Assembly (NCBI RefSeq): GCF_016938855.1
Contig: NZ_JAFHAP010000006.1
Coordinates: 1-64,000, forward strand
Reading direction: 5' to 3'
From: Polycladomyces zharkentensis
Lineage (GTDB): Bacteria; Bacillota; Bacilli; Thermoactinomycetales; JIR-001
DNA length: 64,000 bases
Below, one piece after another: positions 1 to 8,663 of the stretch (positions within the stretch are counted from its first letter, which is position 1; the number at the start of each line of letters is the position of its first letter). The notes beneath the pieces were generated by a model. That model worked only from the letters and a program-made list of their open reading frames with translations, did not search any database and was not told the origin of the DNA. Position numbers and translations under genes: made by a program.

Positions 1-1600
1 AATCGGAGACGGATTCGGGTGTGAGATGTTTGGAGACAATGGTCTGCGGTGCGATTTTGGCAGTGTCGACGGATTGTTCGGCGAGGTGCTCCCGAGAGAC
101 GGCCCCGTTTTGGATATGATGTGACTGGATGGTATTGGGAGCGAGATGGCGCGTATGGACAGCTTGATCCTGGATGTGGGAATCGGAGACGGATTCGGGT
201 GTGAGATGTTCGGAAACGATGGCCTTCGATGCGATTTTGCCAGAAATAACTGCACCGTCAGCCAATTTGTTGCTGTTGACGGCATAATCGATCAGTTTGT
301 CAGTGGAGATGGATTCCGGGGACAACTTGGATGTAGTGATTGAATGATCCGCAATTTTTCCTCCGGTGACGGCATTTTCGGCAAGATGTTGTTCCTGCAC
401 GATCCCTTCCTGAAGATGGTCGGACTCAATCGATCGACGGTGAAGGTGTTTCGAATGAATGCTTTCTTTTTGAATGTGGTGACTTTGTATGGTTTGATCG
501 TCCACCATATCGGACTGAATCGAACGAGGTGCGATTTTGGATTGGGTTACAGCGTTGTCGGCCAAATGATAATCGTGAATGGCACCTGGCTGCACATGTT
601 CGTTGGAGACGGTTTTCCGTTGCAGGTGCTCTGTGGCAATCGAACCAGGAGCGATTTTAGATTGGGTGACGGCATGCTCCGACAGGTGGAACTCGGTAAT
701 GACGTTTTCGGCCAGATGTTTACTGATGATTGCTTGTTCAATAATCGCTTCACTGTGAACAGCTTCAGGTGCGATTTTGGAAGCTGTCACGGAACCATTG
801 GCCAGTTTGGAGGTTGTAACGGATTGATCCGCCAGTTTGGCGTTGGTGATGGATTCGTTGGCCAGCTGTCGAGACTCGATGGAGCCGCTTTTGATTTTGT
901 TTCCGGTAATGGCCTCATCCGCAAGATGGTCGGCTTCCACATGGCCCTTGACCAAGTGCTTGGAAGTGATCGATTTTTCTTTCAGTTTTCTGCCATCAAT
1001 ACTGCGATCAACCAACTTATCTCCCGAGACGCTGTTTTCCTTCAAGTGATCGGATTGAATCGCTTCCCTTCGTATTTTGTCGCTGGTAATGGTATCCGCC
1101 GCAATGTGGAACCCCCGAATTGCACCGGGTGCAATTTTCGGACCGGTAACAGCACCGTTGGCGATCTTGGCCGTGTTGACCGCACCGTCCGCTAAATGAT
1201 CTTCGTTGACGGACTGATTTTGCAGTTTGGATTCGTCAATCGCGCGCCGGGCAATTTTTTCCGCGGTGACCGCACCGTCGGTAATGTCATCCGTGTAGAT
1301 AAAGGCTTTGGACGATTGGGAATGGACGCGTTGTTTTTTTAGTTGTTGGGCGGTTTGTTTTGCTGCGGGTCCGCCGCTTTTGGGAGCGGGGGGGTCATCG
1401 TCGAAAAACGGTGACTCTATCGGCTTTTTGACCATTTCCTTTGCTCTCAGTATTTCTTCCTGTTCTTTTTTTATGATCTCCTCCAACACCTGTTCGTCAG
1501 CCAGTTCACTAAAGTCGCTCGATGGAAAAATCGGTTCCCTTTCCAACAAACGAGGCTGGATTTTTTTGTTGGAGAGGCTATTGGATTTCTTTTTCCTCAT
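1..1600 (-). CDS. Very large decapeptide-repeat protein, 3' end beyond the left edge
   Basis: Read on the minus strand from ATG at 1600, this frame stays open to position 2, giving at least 533 residues. The start has a good ribosome site (AAAGGATGGAG) just upstream; an in-frame ATG at 1612 is less likely. Residues 1-105 are charged and low in complexity (start MRKKKSNSLSNKKIQ). From about residue 107 the protein is an almost perfect 10-residue repeat of the form xx[SA][VI]xxxx[LI]x, for example DGAVNTAKIA, NGAVTGPKIA and NQSVNEDHLA, with about 42 units before the edge. There is no signal peptide or membrane segment in the visible part. The regular small-hydrophobic spacing suggests a beta-solenoid or fibre. 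Long proteins with similar ten-residue repeats and a C-terminal WIAG-tail domain are known in Bacillales; that end is not visible, so the family name is inference. The plus-strand open frames at 146-1195 are shadows of this gene. Confidence 0.85.
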   Translation of the reverse strand, partial: MRKKKSNSLSNKKIQPRLLEREPIFPSSDFSELADEQVLEEIIKKEQEEILRAKEMVKKPIESPFFDDDPPAPKSGGPAAKQTAQQLKKQRVHSQSSKAFIYTDDITDGAVTAEKIARRAIDESKLQNQSVNEDHLADGAVNTAKIANGAVTGPKIAPGAIRGFHIAADTITSDKIRREAIQSDHLKENSVSGDKLVDRSIDGRKLKEKSITSKHLVKGHVEADHLADEAITGNKIKSGSIESRQLANESITNAKLADQSVTTSKLANGSVTASKIAPEAVHSEAIIEQAIISKHLAENVITEFHLSEHAVTQSKIAPGSIATEHLQRKTVSNEHVQPGAIHDYHLADNAVTQSKIAPRSIQSDMVDDQTIQSHHIQKESIHSKHLHRRSIESDHLQEGIVQEQHLAENAVTGGKIADHSITTSKLSPESISTDKLIDYAVNSNKLADGAVISGKIASKAIVSEHLTPESVSDSHIQDQAVHTRHLAPNTIQSHHIQNGAVSREHLAEQSVDTAKIAPQTIVSKHLTPESVSD

Positions 1601-1878
1601 TCGTCTCTCCATCCTTTCGCATATTGAGTCAGTCATCTATAGGTATATTCATCAGGTACAAATGTGGAAACCATTGAACCTAAAAATGGGTGGTAACAAA
1701 TGGTTTGGATTGAAGATATAGGATTAAAATTGAATGATTATACAAATATTTTCTTTCATTAGGTATGAATGGAGTATATTACATAAACCTGGTGTAGCGA
1801 TTTATGTTACCATAGACAAGGATTTTAGGGATATCCTGAAATCTGTAAAAAATGGGAGACGGAGAAAAGGGGGATGTC

Positions 1879-2556
1879 ATGCGTTTTCAACAAGTGTTGA
1901 AAAAGTCGTTGCTGTTGATGACTGTATCGTTGATGACGGTAATGGCACTGCCCGCAGGGATTGGTCATGCCACACCGCAACAAACTGCGGTGACGCCGTC
2001 CAACGCCAATGCATACAGCATGGTTCAAAAAATATTCCGCCAATATGGAATCAACCGAACATACGCAGAAAATCGCCAGCAACAGACGGTTGCCGATCGC
2101 CAAACCAATCAGCAAACGCAAACCGTTCCACAAAACAACAACTCAGCTCAAGCGAATCAAACCGAGTCAAGTGCTTCCCTGGCTGACCGGATTATCCAAA
2201 CCGGGGAAAAATACCTGGGGACTCCCTACAAATATGGAGCGCCGTCCGGTCAAAAGCGATACTTTGACTGCTCGTTGTTCGTACAAACGGTTTTCAAAGA
2301 GAATGGCATCAATCTCCCCCGTTCTTCCCGTGAGCAAGCGCGGGTAGGTACGTTTGTGCCTCGGGGACAACTGCAAAAAGGAGATCTGGTATTCTTTAAG
2401 GCCGGGCGTTCGGACGGACAGATCGGTCACGTGGGAATCTACGCCGGCAACAACAAAATACTGCATACGTACGGACCGGGCGGGGTGCGTTACGACAGTA
2501 TGAGCACCCCTTGGTTGGACAAGACGTATGTCACGGCCCGCCGCGTGATCCGATAA
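1879..2556 (+). CDS. Secreted NlpC/P60 peptidoglycan endopeptidase
   Basis: This 225-residue protein starts with a signal peptide (basic MRFQQVLKK, hydrophobic stretch, likely cleavage near GHA-TP), so it is exported. Residues 30-100 are a Gln/Asn/Ser-rich linker. The C-terminal 120 residues form an NlpC/P60 domain with the catalytic Cys131 in YFDCSLFVQ and His184 in IGHVGIYAG. The family cleaves gamma-D-Glu-diaminopimelate or related bonds in cell-wall peptide stems. I chose ATG 1879 because AAAAGGGGG lies 5 bases upstream; an ATG at 1852 in frame lacks a ribosome site. No LysM or SH3 wall-binding domain is present, which is unusual but known for short family members. A strong terminator follows. 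The gene is divergent from the repeat protein. Confidence 0.9.
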   Translation: MRFQQVLKKSLLLMTVSLMTVMALPAGIGHATPQQTAVTPSNANAYSMVQKIFRQYGINRTYAENRQQQTVADRQTNQQTQTVPQNNNSAQANQTESSASLADRIIQTGEKYLGTPYKYGAPSGQKRYFDCSLFVQTVFKENGINLPRSSREQARVGTFVPRGQLQKGDLVFFKAGRSDGQIGHVGIYAGNNKILHTYGPGGVRYDSMSTPWLDKTYVTARRVIR

Positions 2557-2565
2557 GACACGGAC

Positions 2566-2600
2566 AAGCCCTTTGTTCCTGATGAACAAAGGGCTTTTGC
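2566..2600 (+). terminator. Rho-independent terminator after the NlpC/P60 gene
   Basis: A 13-base perfect stem (AAGCCCTTTGTTC with GAACAAAGGGCTT) and a 5-base loop are followed by TTGCTTT. It lies between convergent genes and probably serves both. Confidence 0.9.
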
Positions 2601-2628
2601 TTTGGACCGCGTTTCGCCGAAATGGGAT

Positions 2629-3096
2629 TCAGTCTGTTACTTCCGAAGGGTCCCAATTGCCGCCTGCCAGCCACAAGGTTGGTTTGCCCGTGGGGCCGCG
2701 GAACAGACGAAACGCCACCAACCCGGAGGAGAAGCACAATTTGAGGCTGGGGGTGTTATCGCAGGCAACGCGGGTATATACTTTTCCCAGTTCGTCCAAT
2801 GCATGCCCGAGCAGGGTTTCCCCGATCCCCTTTTTTCGAAAGGCGGGATGTACGGCGATAATCGATTCGTCCAGCCCGTAGCGCCCAAAGACGATGATGC
2901 CGACAATCCGTTTTTTTTCAAAGGCGATGGAGGCCAGTGTGCCTTCCGGATATTGTTCGTCAGATAGTTGTTGAAGCCAGCGAAGTGCTTTGTGCGTGAT
3001 TCGGTTTTCGCCATATTTCCGAAAAAAAGAGAGGATTTTGAGGCGGTATTGAGATAATTGCCGGGGAGTAAGCATTTGTACATGCACGGTGGTCAT
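2629..3096 (-). CDS. GNAT-family N-acetyltransferase
   Basis: This 155-residue protein has the GNAT fold. The acetyl-CoA pyrophosphate loop is visible at residues 82-95 (VHPAFRKKGIGETLL, the R-x-x-G-x-G motif), and the strand before it (SIAFEKKRIVGIIVFG) is typical. Its start overlaps the end of the upstream YheC/YheD-type gene by 4 bases (ATGA), so it is translated as the last gene of that operon. The substrate is unknown. Its position suggests it modifies something made or handled by the ATP-grasp proteins, perhaps an amino group of a spore-coat component, but that is inference. The last 20 residues contain a Trp-rich stretch (TLWLAGGNWDP) that is not diagnostic. Confidence 0.8.
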   Translation of the reverse strand: MTTVHVQMLTPRQLSQYRLKILSFFRKYGENRITHKALRWLQQLSDEQYPEGTLASIAFEKKRIVGIIVFGRYGLDESIIAVHPAFRKKGIGETLLGHALDELGKVYTRVACDNTPSLKLCFSSGLVAFRLFRGPTGKPTLWLAGGNWDPSEVTD

Positions 3097-4409
3097 GCCT
3101 CCTTGCTTTGCTTGAATCCGCTGAGATAAAGACAGTAATGGATCAACCGGGCCAACGACAGGTGCCGAATGTCCGGTTCGTCGAATTTCATCGGCTTGGC
3201 ATTGGCTTCAAAAAACCATAACCGCCCGTTTTGTTCGATGCCCAGATCCATCGACATTTCTCCCAGGTTGTATCGTCTTTCCGCCTCGATGTGGCGTGCG
3301 ATCTTGAGTGCTGTCTGCTCGATCGTCTCCCGGATCTCAGTTTGGTGATCCCGAAACACTTCCTGCAATACTTCGGAAGCGGGTGCGATGGACCCGCCCA
3401 TGGGAACATGTGTGGAAATGGCGTCCCGGCCGGCAACGCGAATGCCCAGGCCGGTGAATTGCCAACATCCCGTTCCGTCTTTTTGCAACAACAGTCGCAG
3501 ATCAAAGGGTCGGTTGCGGTAAGTGGCCAGGGGGATGCCCTGTTGCAGGATGTATTTTCGTTGATTCGTCAGGGTTTTCAGCAATCGCCACAACGAGTTG
3601 AAATCAGTCCTGTGGTATCGTTTCTTGCCGTTTTGCGATTGATGGATCACTTCATACCTGTTTGGCTCGCGAATGATGCGGATCATATCCAACCCCGCCT
3701 TGCCGTCGACAGGTTTTAAAAACAGAATGGGATGGCGCTGGAATAATTGGCGGCATTCGTTTTCTTTGTCCCATTGGACCGTTTCGGGCAGATAGGGTTG
3801 AGTCTCTTTGGAGTTCACCAGATATTCGTACAGCATCCATTTATCGAAGAAACCGGGGTTAAACAGCCGAATCCCTGGCGTCTCCTGGAAGAATCGGATC
3901 GCGACCTGCTCTTCATGTCGTTGTTCCAAAATGCGGTTGGGGATGCGGTTATATACAATGTTGGGCATGGGCATGGTAGCTGGAATCCATTGAATTTTCT
4001 CCTCATGATCGTCCAACAGGTAACCCTGTACGGTGGGTTCGTGGGGATGGATGCCGCTGGGGGTAACGACGAAAACGGTCACCCCGATTTTGCGACCCAT
4101 CCGGATAATGTCGATAAAATTACGTTTGTTTCCCCGGAAGTCGCGATTCCCGTCGGAGGTGAGGATGGCGACGAACGGTCCGACTCTGTATTCGTCATCG
4201 CTGGTGGGCAACACCCTGGCGGGAGTGTATAGAGTGTTGCCAACGTTGGTTCTTCTCTGTGCGACGGGAATTCTGGCTTTCCAGCCCGTTCCCAAAACAA
4301 CCGACAATTGTTTGGGCAACGGTTTCGGCGAGTAGCGCGGATGTGGGATAAACGCGACGGGAGTGGTCGCATTTTGCCATGCCAACCAACCAGCATTCGC
4401 TAACGCCAC
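3093..4409 (-). CDS. YheC/YheD-family ATP-grasp protein, divergent copy (paralogue 4)
   Basis: 438 residues from a GTG start. It aligns along its length with the three ATP-grasp genes before it: a beta-rich N-terminal region, VGPFVAILTS at about residue 77, VYNRIPNR at 152, the ATP-binding Lys in LKPVDGKAGLD at 231, QKDGTG near 320 and the metal-binding FFEANAKP near 400. The family in B. subtilis (YheC, YheD) is described as endospore-coat associated. In this copy the glycine-rich loop that reads GGSLGLG, GGSHGQG or NGSLGNG in its siblings is DGKAGLD, so nucleotide binding may be altered, although the Glu and Asn metal ligands remain. It lies 15 bases after the previous gene and overlaps the acetyltransferase, so it is in the same operon. 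Confidence 0.85.
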   Translation of the reverse strand: MALANAGWLAWQNATTPVAFIPHPRYSPKPLPKQLSVVLGTGWKARIPVAQRRTNVGNTLYTPARVLPTSDDEYRVGPFVAILTSDGNRDFRGNKRNFIDIIRMGRKIGVTVFVVTPSGIHPHEPTVQGYLLDDHEEKIQWIPATMPMPNIVYNRIPNRILEQRHEEQVAIRFFQETPGIRLFNPGFFDKWMLYEYLVNSKETQPYLPETVQWDKENECRQLFQRHPILFLKPVDGKAGLDMIRIIREPNRYEVIHQSQNGKKRYHRTDFNSLWRLLKTLTNQRKYILQQGIPLATYRNRPFDLRLLLQKDGTGCWQFTGLGIRVAGRDAISTHVPMGGSIAPASEVLQEVFRDHQTEIRETIEQTALKIARHIEAERRYNLGEMSMDLGIEQNGRLWFFEANAKPMKFDEPDIRHLSLARLIHYCLYLSGFKQSKEA

Positions 4410-4424
4410 CGATCAACATCCTCT

Positions 4425-5804
4425 CTACACAAAATTGGCGAGTCTCAAGCTGTATTCCGTGATATACCGGGCCGATTTGCGGCCGGCATCACGCAGGTCG
4501 GGGTGGAGAAAAATGTGGCGTCCCGGCTTGGCGTTGACTTCAAACAGCCATACTTGATGATTTCGATCGACGCCGATGTCCAGTCCCAACTCGCCGAGGG
4601 GACCGTCAATCTGCTCCTCCAGCACTTGCGCGATGCGGATGGAGGCTTCGTGGATTGCTTCTTTGACATACTGCTCCTCATCGCCGAATATCTTTTGCAT
4701 CAGCGTGGATGTCGAAAGCAACTGACCACCGGTACGTACATGGGTGGTCACACTGCCGAAACCGGCCACTTTGGTGCCGATGCCAACCACCTGCCATTGA
4801 CCGGATTTATCTTTGTGCATATGCACACGAAAGTCGACCGGACGGCCTTCATACTTGATCAACCGAATGCCTTGTTGCACCAGATAACGTTCAAAACGGT
4901 GCAATTGCTTGCCGAAATAATATTGGATCAGCTTATCCAGCGAATGGAAACGATGCAGGATATTTTTGTCCCCTTCGCGGAATCGGCAGTAATAGCCGCT
5001 TGTCGGATGCCGGGTGATGCGAAAGATGCCGAGGCCCAAGCTGCCTCCACTGGGCTTGAGATAGACCATTTGGTGCCGGTTCAGCATCTCCTGAATTTGA
5101 TTGATGGAAGGGCAGAGGGCGGATTCGGGGATGAATGGAGCCGTTAGCGGGTGATTGTGGAGCAATTCATGGATGGACCATTTGTTGAAAAATCCTTGGT
5201 TGAAAACCCGGCAATCGGTCAACGATTTCAACCGGTTCAGGCATTGTTGGACGTGAGGCAGCGATTCGGATTTGCGATTGGGTACACGTTCGTAAATCAC
5301 GTCGGGGAAAGGAGACGTCAGGCGTTCCCAGTGGTAGTGTCCCGACTTGTCTTTTCGAAGGAACCAACCATTGATAACGCCGCGCTGCCAATCGATCATT
5401 TCGGGAGTGAAAACATAAAAGTACGGTTTTTCATCCTGTCCGGCGACGAGGAAGTTGCGAAACAACTGTGTTCGGCTGCCGAATGGTGAAGTGATGGAGC
5501 CGGTAAAACCGGTTGTCAGGATGGCGAGGACCGGTCCCAATTTGATGCATCGGTTTTGGAAAGTGACCCGTACCTCGCCAAAGTAAGGTATACTGAGCTG
5601 TCGGGCGGTCGCAACCGGAAGATAAATGATCGGTGCACGCCGCCTGATGCTGATCACCCGCGTGATCAGCATTTTGTTTCCCAAGGAGATTTTGACGGAT
5701 TGCCCGTTGTTGCATCCCCATTTTTCCATCAGCGGTTGTGTGAGGATGACGGCTTCGGTTGGGGCATTGGATAAAGGAAGTATGCGGCAGATAATGGAAC
5801 TCAT
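4425..5804 (-). CDS. YheC/YheD-family ATP-grasp protein (paralogue 3)
   Basis: 459 residues, close to the usual length for YheC/YheD. The N-terminal 90 residues form a double-psi-like beta region that includes NGQSVKISLGNKMLITRVIS. LGPVLAILTTG starts the conserved core, followed by VIYERVPNR, and then the ATP-grasp domain with VYLKPSGGSLGLGIF (P-loop-like lysine and glycine loop), YLVQQGIRL and WLFEVNAKPGRH (metal ligands Glu and Asn). Such proteins join a carboxylate to an amine with ATP; the real substrate of this family is not established. ATG 5804 overlaps the TGA of the upstream paralogue, so the two are translationally coupled. Confidence 0.88.
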   Translation of the reverse strand: MSSIICRILPLSNAPTEAVILTQPLMEKWGCNNGQSVKISLGNKMLITRVISIRRRAPIIYLPVATARQLSIPYFGEVRVTFQNRCIKLGPVLAILTTGFTGSITSPFGSRTQLFRNFLVAGQDEKPYFYVFTPEMIDWQRGVINGWFLRKDKSGHYHWERLTSPFPDVIYERVPNRKSESLPHVQQCLNRLKSLTDCRVFNQGFFNKWSIHELLHNHPLTAPFIPESALCPSINQIQEMLNRHQMVYLKPSGGSLGLGIFRITRHPTSGYYCRFREGDKNILHRFHSLDKLIQYYFGKQLHRFERYLVQQGIRLIKYEGRPVDFRVHMHKDKSGQWQVVGIGTKVAGFGSVTTHVRTGGQLLSTSTLMQKIFGDEEQYVKEAIHEASIRIAQVLEEQIDGPLGELGLDIGVDRNHQVWLFEVNAKPGRHIFLHPDLRDAGRKSARYITEYSLRLANFV

Positions 5805-6925
5805 AGTGACCCTCCTACTTGCCCGTCCAACAGAGCCCGGGCATATCGCATCGGTAACTCAATGGAACGGCGTCGGATTTCTTTCTCACCGGTCAGCAGG
5901 AAAACGCTGCGCCCCGGTTTGGAATTGACCTCCAACAGCCAGACACGGCCCTGGGGATCGACACCGACGTCCAAGCCCACTTCCACCATGCGACCGTGTC
6001 GCGACTCGATCCGTATCGGCACTTGCGTAGACAACCATTGCAATTTCTCGAGGATATGTGTACGAAGTTCCGGGGCATAGTGGCGGGAAAAAAACGCTTC
6101 GGCCTTAACGGCTTTTCCACCCCCGTGAAGATTGGACGTCAGTGTTTGTGGTTTGCCCACGCGGACAGCCATGCCGGTTTGGACCCAATCTCCTCTTTCT
6201 CCTTTTTGCATCAGGATCCGGACGTCGAACGGTCGGCCATCTTTGGTACATAACGGCAGATACGGTTGAACAACATAGCGGGAGCCGTGAGTGAATCGTG
6301 ATATCCACTGCTCCATTTGAGAGCGATTGGCCAAACGGTGATCAAACGTCTGATTGCTGCGTGTACGACCGCGCACGCGAATCCCGTCTTTTCCGGGGAG
6401 GATGGCCGCCACTCCTTGACCGTGACTGCCGCCGTTGGGTTTGATCACCGCGGAACGGTAGCGCCCCAGGATCGTGTATAAATCTTGCATGGTCGTAAGA
6501 CATCGGGTTTCCGGAAGATGAGGTCGAAGATCGGGATCTTCGGCCAGAAACGTATAGGTTTGCCATTTTCCGCCCAGCGGCCGTCCCAAAAGGCGGATCT
6601 GGGGATCGGTGGCAAGTTTGTTGACGTAGGGTTTGTACTCCAGATAGTGACGAGTGTTGGAATAGTAACACCGATCGTAAATCAACATGGGAAGTGGATA
6701 ACACGCAGCGATCCATTGCCCGCGTCGGACGGAATACCGCCAGGCTGAAACCGAACGCCGCGCCCAGTCGACGTCTTTGGGGCAAAAGACGATTACCCGT
6801 ATTCCGAGCTTTTGACCTTCCCGCGTCAATTGTTTGAAATAGGCCGTTTCATGAAAAGGCGGGGTTCCGCGCGTCTTACAAACGGTGATCCCCAGTGTGG
6901 GCGTTTTGACCTGATCACCGTTCAT
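5801..6925 (-). CDS. YheC/YheD-family ATP-grasp protein (short paralogue 2)
   Basis: 374 residues. It lacks the N-terminal beta region of its neighbours and begins almost directly at the core (TPTLGITVCKTRG). The ATP-grasp features are intact: AVIKPNGGSHGQGV, YVVQPYLPLC, RPFDVRILMQKG and VWLLEVNSKPGRS. The C-terminus is Arg-rich. It overlaps both neighbours by 4 bases (ATGA junctions). The short form, next to two long forms, resembles the yheC/yheD pair of Bacillus, where one protein is shorter; assigning either symbol by length alone would be a guess. Proposed role: ATP-dependent ligation during spore coat formation, by family and by the promoter type upstream. Confidence 0.85.
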   Translation of the reverse strand: MNGDQVKTPTLGITVCKTRGTPPFHETAYFKQLTREGQKLGIRVIVFCPKDVDWARRSVSAWRYSVRRGQWIAACYPLPMLIYDRCYYSNTRHYLEYKPYVNKLATDPQIRLLGRPLGGKWQTYTFLAEDPDLRPHLPETRCLTTMQDLYTILGRYRSAVIKPNGGSHGQGVAAILPGKDGIRVRGRTRSNQTFDHRLANRSQMEQWISRFTHGSRYVVQPYLPLCTKDGRPFDVRILMQKGERGDWVQTGMAVRVGKPQTLTSNLHGGGKAVKAEAFFSRHYAPELRTHILEKLQWLSTQVPIRIESRHGRMVEVGLDVGVDPQGRVWLLEVNSKPGRSVFLLTGEKEIRRRSIELPMRYARALLDGQVGGSL

Positions 6926-8358
6926 CGGGATTTCCTCCTGACAGGTTTGGTTTGCGGTGTGCGCTTGATCTTGCGTCGCCCCTCGGCGGCAGAAACCAAA
7001 CCGCAGAGGTGGCAGGTGTAATCAATCAGCCGCGAGACGGACGGCCGGGTGGTCAAAGTGGGATTCGTCACCGTATCGTCAGTCTTGGACGGTTTGGAAT
7101 TGATCTCCAGTAACCACAGTTTTCCCTGAATGTCCAACGCCAGGTCGATTCCCAGTTCTGCGTAATGACCGTCGGCCAACCGTTCAAATGTCTGGGCGAT
7201 CTGTATGGCTTTGGCGCGAAGCTGAGCAAGCGTCGGCTTGTGGGGAACGTGCAGGTTCAGCAACACTTCGCCTGCTTTGTGCAATGTGCCGCCCCGAGCG
7301 AGATTGGACACGATGTCCTGATCGTTGGCGACGCGTCCCACTGTGGACGTGACCGCCCATTCTCCGCGAATGTTCTTTTGCACCAACACGCGAAAATCGA
7401 TTGGACGTCCATCTTTTCTGACCAGTGTCAATCCCTGTTGAATGATGTAGGGAGACCGTCTGATACGTTGTTGCAACCACTTCACCGCTACCGGCACGGA
7501 CCGCAATGTTTGCGTCAGATTGCGCGTTGCAGACGTGTATTGGCAAGTGATGACTCCACCATGGTTGGTGACGCGAAATATGCCGTTTCCCAGGCTGCCA
7601 TTGGTCGGTTTCAGGTACAGACAAGGGTATTTCATCAACATGATCCGCAGGATATTGGGAGAAAAAGGATAAGTTTCAGGTAACATGGTCCGAATTTTCG
7701 GATCCTGTTTCAATATGTCGTATACTTGTTGTTTGTCAAGAAAGCGCTCGTTGAAAATGGAGATATGATGCAGATTGCGCAGACGCTGGATTTTTTTTTG
7801 CAGTTGCGGTTTCGCTTCGATGCGGCGGGAGGTGATCCGGTTGTAAACCACATCGGGCAGTGGAAGCAACGCCTTTTGCCACTGATTTTGCTCGTATATC
7901 CATCCCCGAACCGTTTTGTCCTTCAAGAGGATCTCTTCCGGTCGGAGAACGGTCACGACAACACCGCGATTTTTGCCGGCGAGGATGCATTCCTCCAGAA
8001 AACGGGTCATGGACCCGAAAGGTTGGTCCATTTCGGTTGCCTGAACATCTTGGTTGATCAGGATGCCGAGGATGGGTCCGAACCGCAACACGCGTCCCTT
8101 CGGATCATATCGCGCGTTGGTGGACAATGACTGTGTCAGGTGGAGGTGGTGCGCCAGCGAAGCGCTGATGCGAATCAGAGGGCTTTGGGTTTGGGTCAAT
8201 GCGACGAGACCTGTTCCGGCGGCCGAACCGAAGGCGGTCCAGATGGTGTAATGCTCCAGATGGAGCTTTTGGGCCAGATGACGGCTGATGACCATGTTCA
8301 TCTGCGGGGGAAAGTATCGGTTCGGCACGATTTGAATTTGTACGCGATGTTGCCCCAT
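6922..8358 (-). CDS. YheC/YheD-family ATP-grasp protein (paralogue 1, first gene of the operon)
   Basis: 478 residues when started at ATG 8358, which has AAGGGGATCGTC before it; the open frame reaches back to 8487 without a ribosome site. The N-terminal beta region contains VQIQIVPNRYFPPQMN. Core motifs are LRFGPILGILIN, VVYNRITSRR, LYLKPTNGSLGNGIFRV, YIIQQGLTL, RPIDFRVLVQKN and LWLLEINSKPS. The tail is strongly basic (GRRKIKRTPQTKPVRRKSR), which could bind an acidic polymer or nucleic acid. It is the promoter-proximal gene of a five-gene operon; a sigma-K-like promoter lies 32 bases upstream of the start. Confidence 0.88.
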   Translation of the reverse strand: MGQHRVQIQIVPNRYFPPQMNMVISRHLAQKLHLEHYTIWTAFGSAAGTGLVALTQTQSPLIRISASLAHHLHLTQSLSTNARYDPKGRVLRFGPILGILINQDVQATEMDQPFGSMTRFLEECILAGKNRGVVVTVLRPEEILLKDKTVRGWIYEQNQWQKALLPLPDVVYNRITSRRIEAKPQLQKKIQRLRNLHHISIFNERFLDKQQVYDILKQDPKIRTMLPETYPFSPNILRIMLMKYPCLYLKPTNGSLGNGIFRVTNHGGVITCQYTSATRNLTQTLRSVPVAVKWLQQRIRRSPYIIQQGLTLVRKDGRPIDFRVLVQKNIRGEWAVTSTVGRVANDQDIVSNLARGGTLHKAGEVLLNLHVPHKPTLAQLRAKAIQIAQTFERLADGHYAELGIDLALDIQGKLWLLEINSKPSKTDDTVTNPTLTTRPSVSRLIDYTCHLCGLVSAAEGRRKIKRTPQTKPVRRKSR

Positions 8359-8389
8359 GACGATCCCCTTCCGCTGTATTTGGCTAATG

Positions 8390-8417
8390 TATCGTATGTA
8401 GGCATGTATATGCGGGT
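8390..8417 (-). promoter_or_regulatory. Sigma-K-like promoter of the ATP-grasp operon
   Basis: On the minus strand the sequence reads AC, then 17 bases, then CATACGATA. This equals the described sigma-K pattern (AC, 16-17 bases, CATAnnnTA). It ends 32 bases before the ATG at 8358. The rest of 8359-8663 shows nothing I recognise apart from the ribosome site of the next gene. Confidence 0.55.
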
Positions 8418-8663
8418 GAAAAAAAGGGGCTTGCCTATCAGACAACCTGCACGTGCGGAGAGGGGCTTTGTCTCGTCCGGCAAACACGTTACAATGATAG
8501 AGAAGTGACCAGGGTGTGTCCGGTCAATCATCCATAAGGCGCCAACACGTTCGAACCCAGTCGGTTTCCTTTCAGGGCGCAGGTTTGTAAAGCCGGGACA
8601 GGTGATGGACCATATTCATCGGACACGCTCAAAACCAGGAAAAGATCGGGAGGGAACATCACA

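Noticed and set aside
146-1195. Plus-strand open frames with Gly/Asp-rich repeats
   Set aside because: They are the antisense shadow of the 30-bp repeats in the minus-strand gene, which has a start, a ribosome site and regular hydrophobic spacing.
1734-2186. Plus-strand frame overlapping the NlpC/P60 start
   Set aside because: No ribosome site; overlaps a well-supported gene in another frame.
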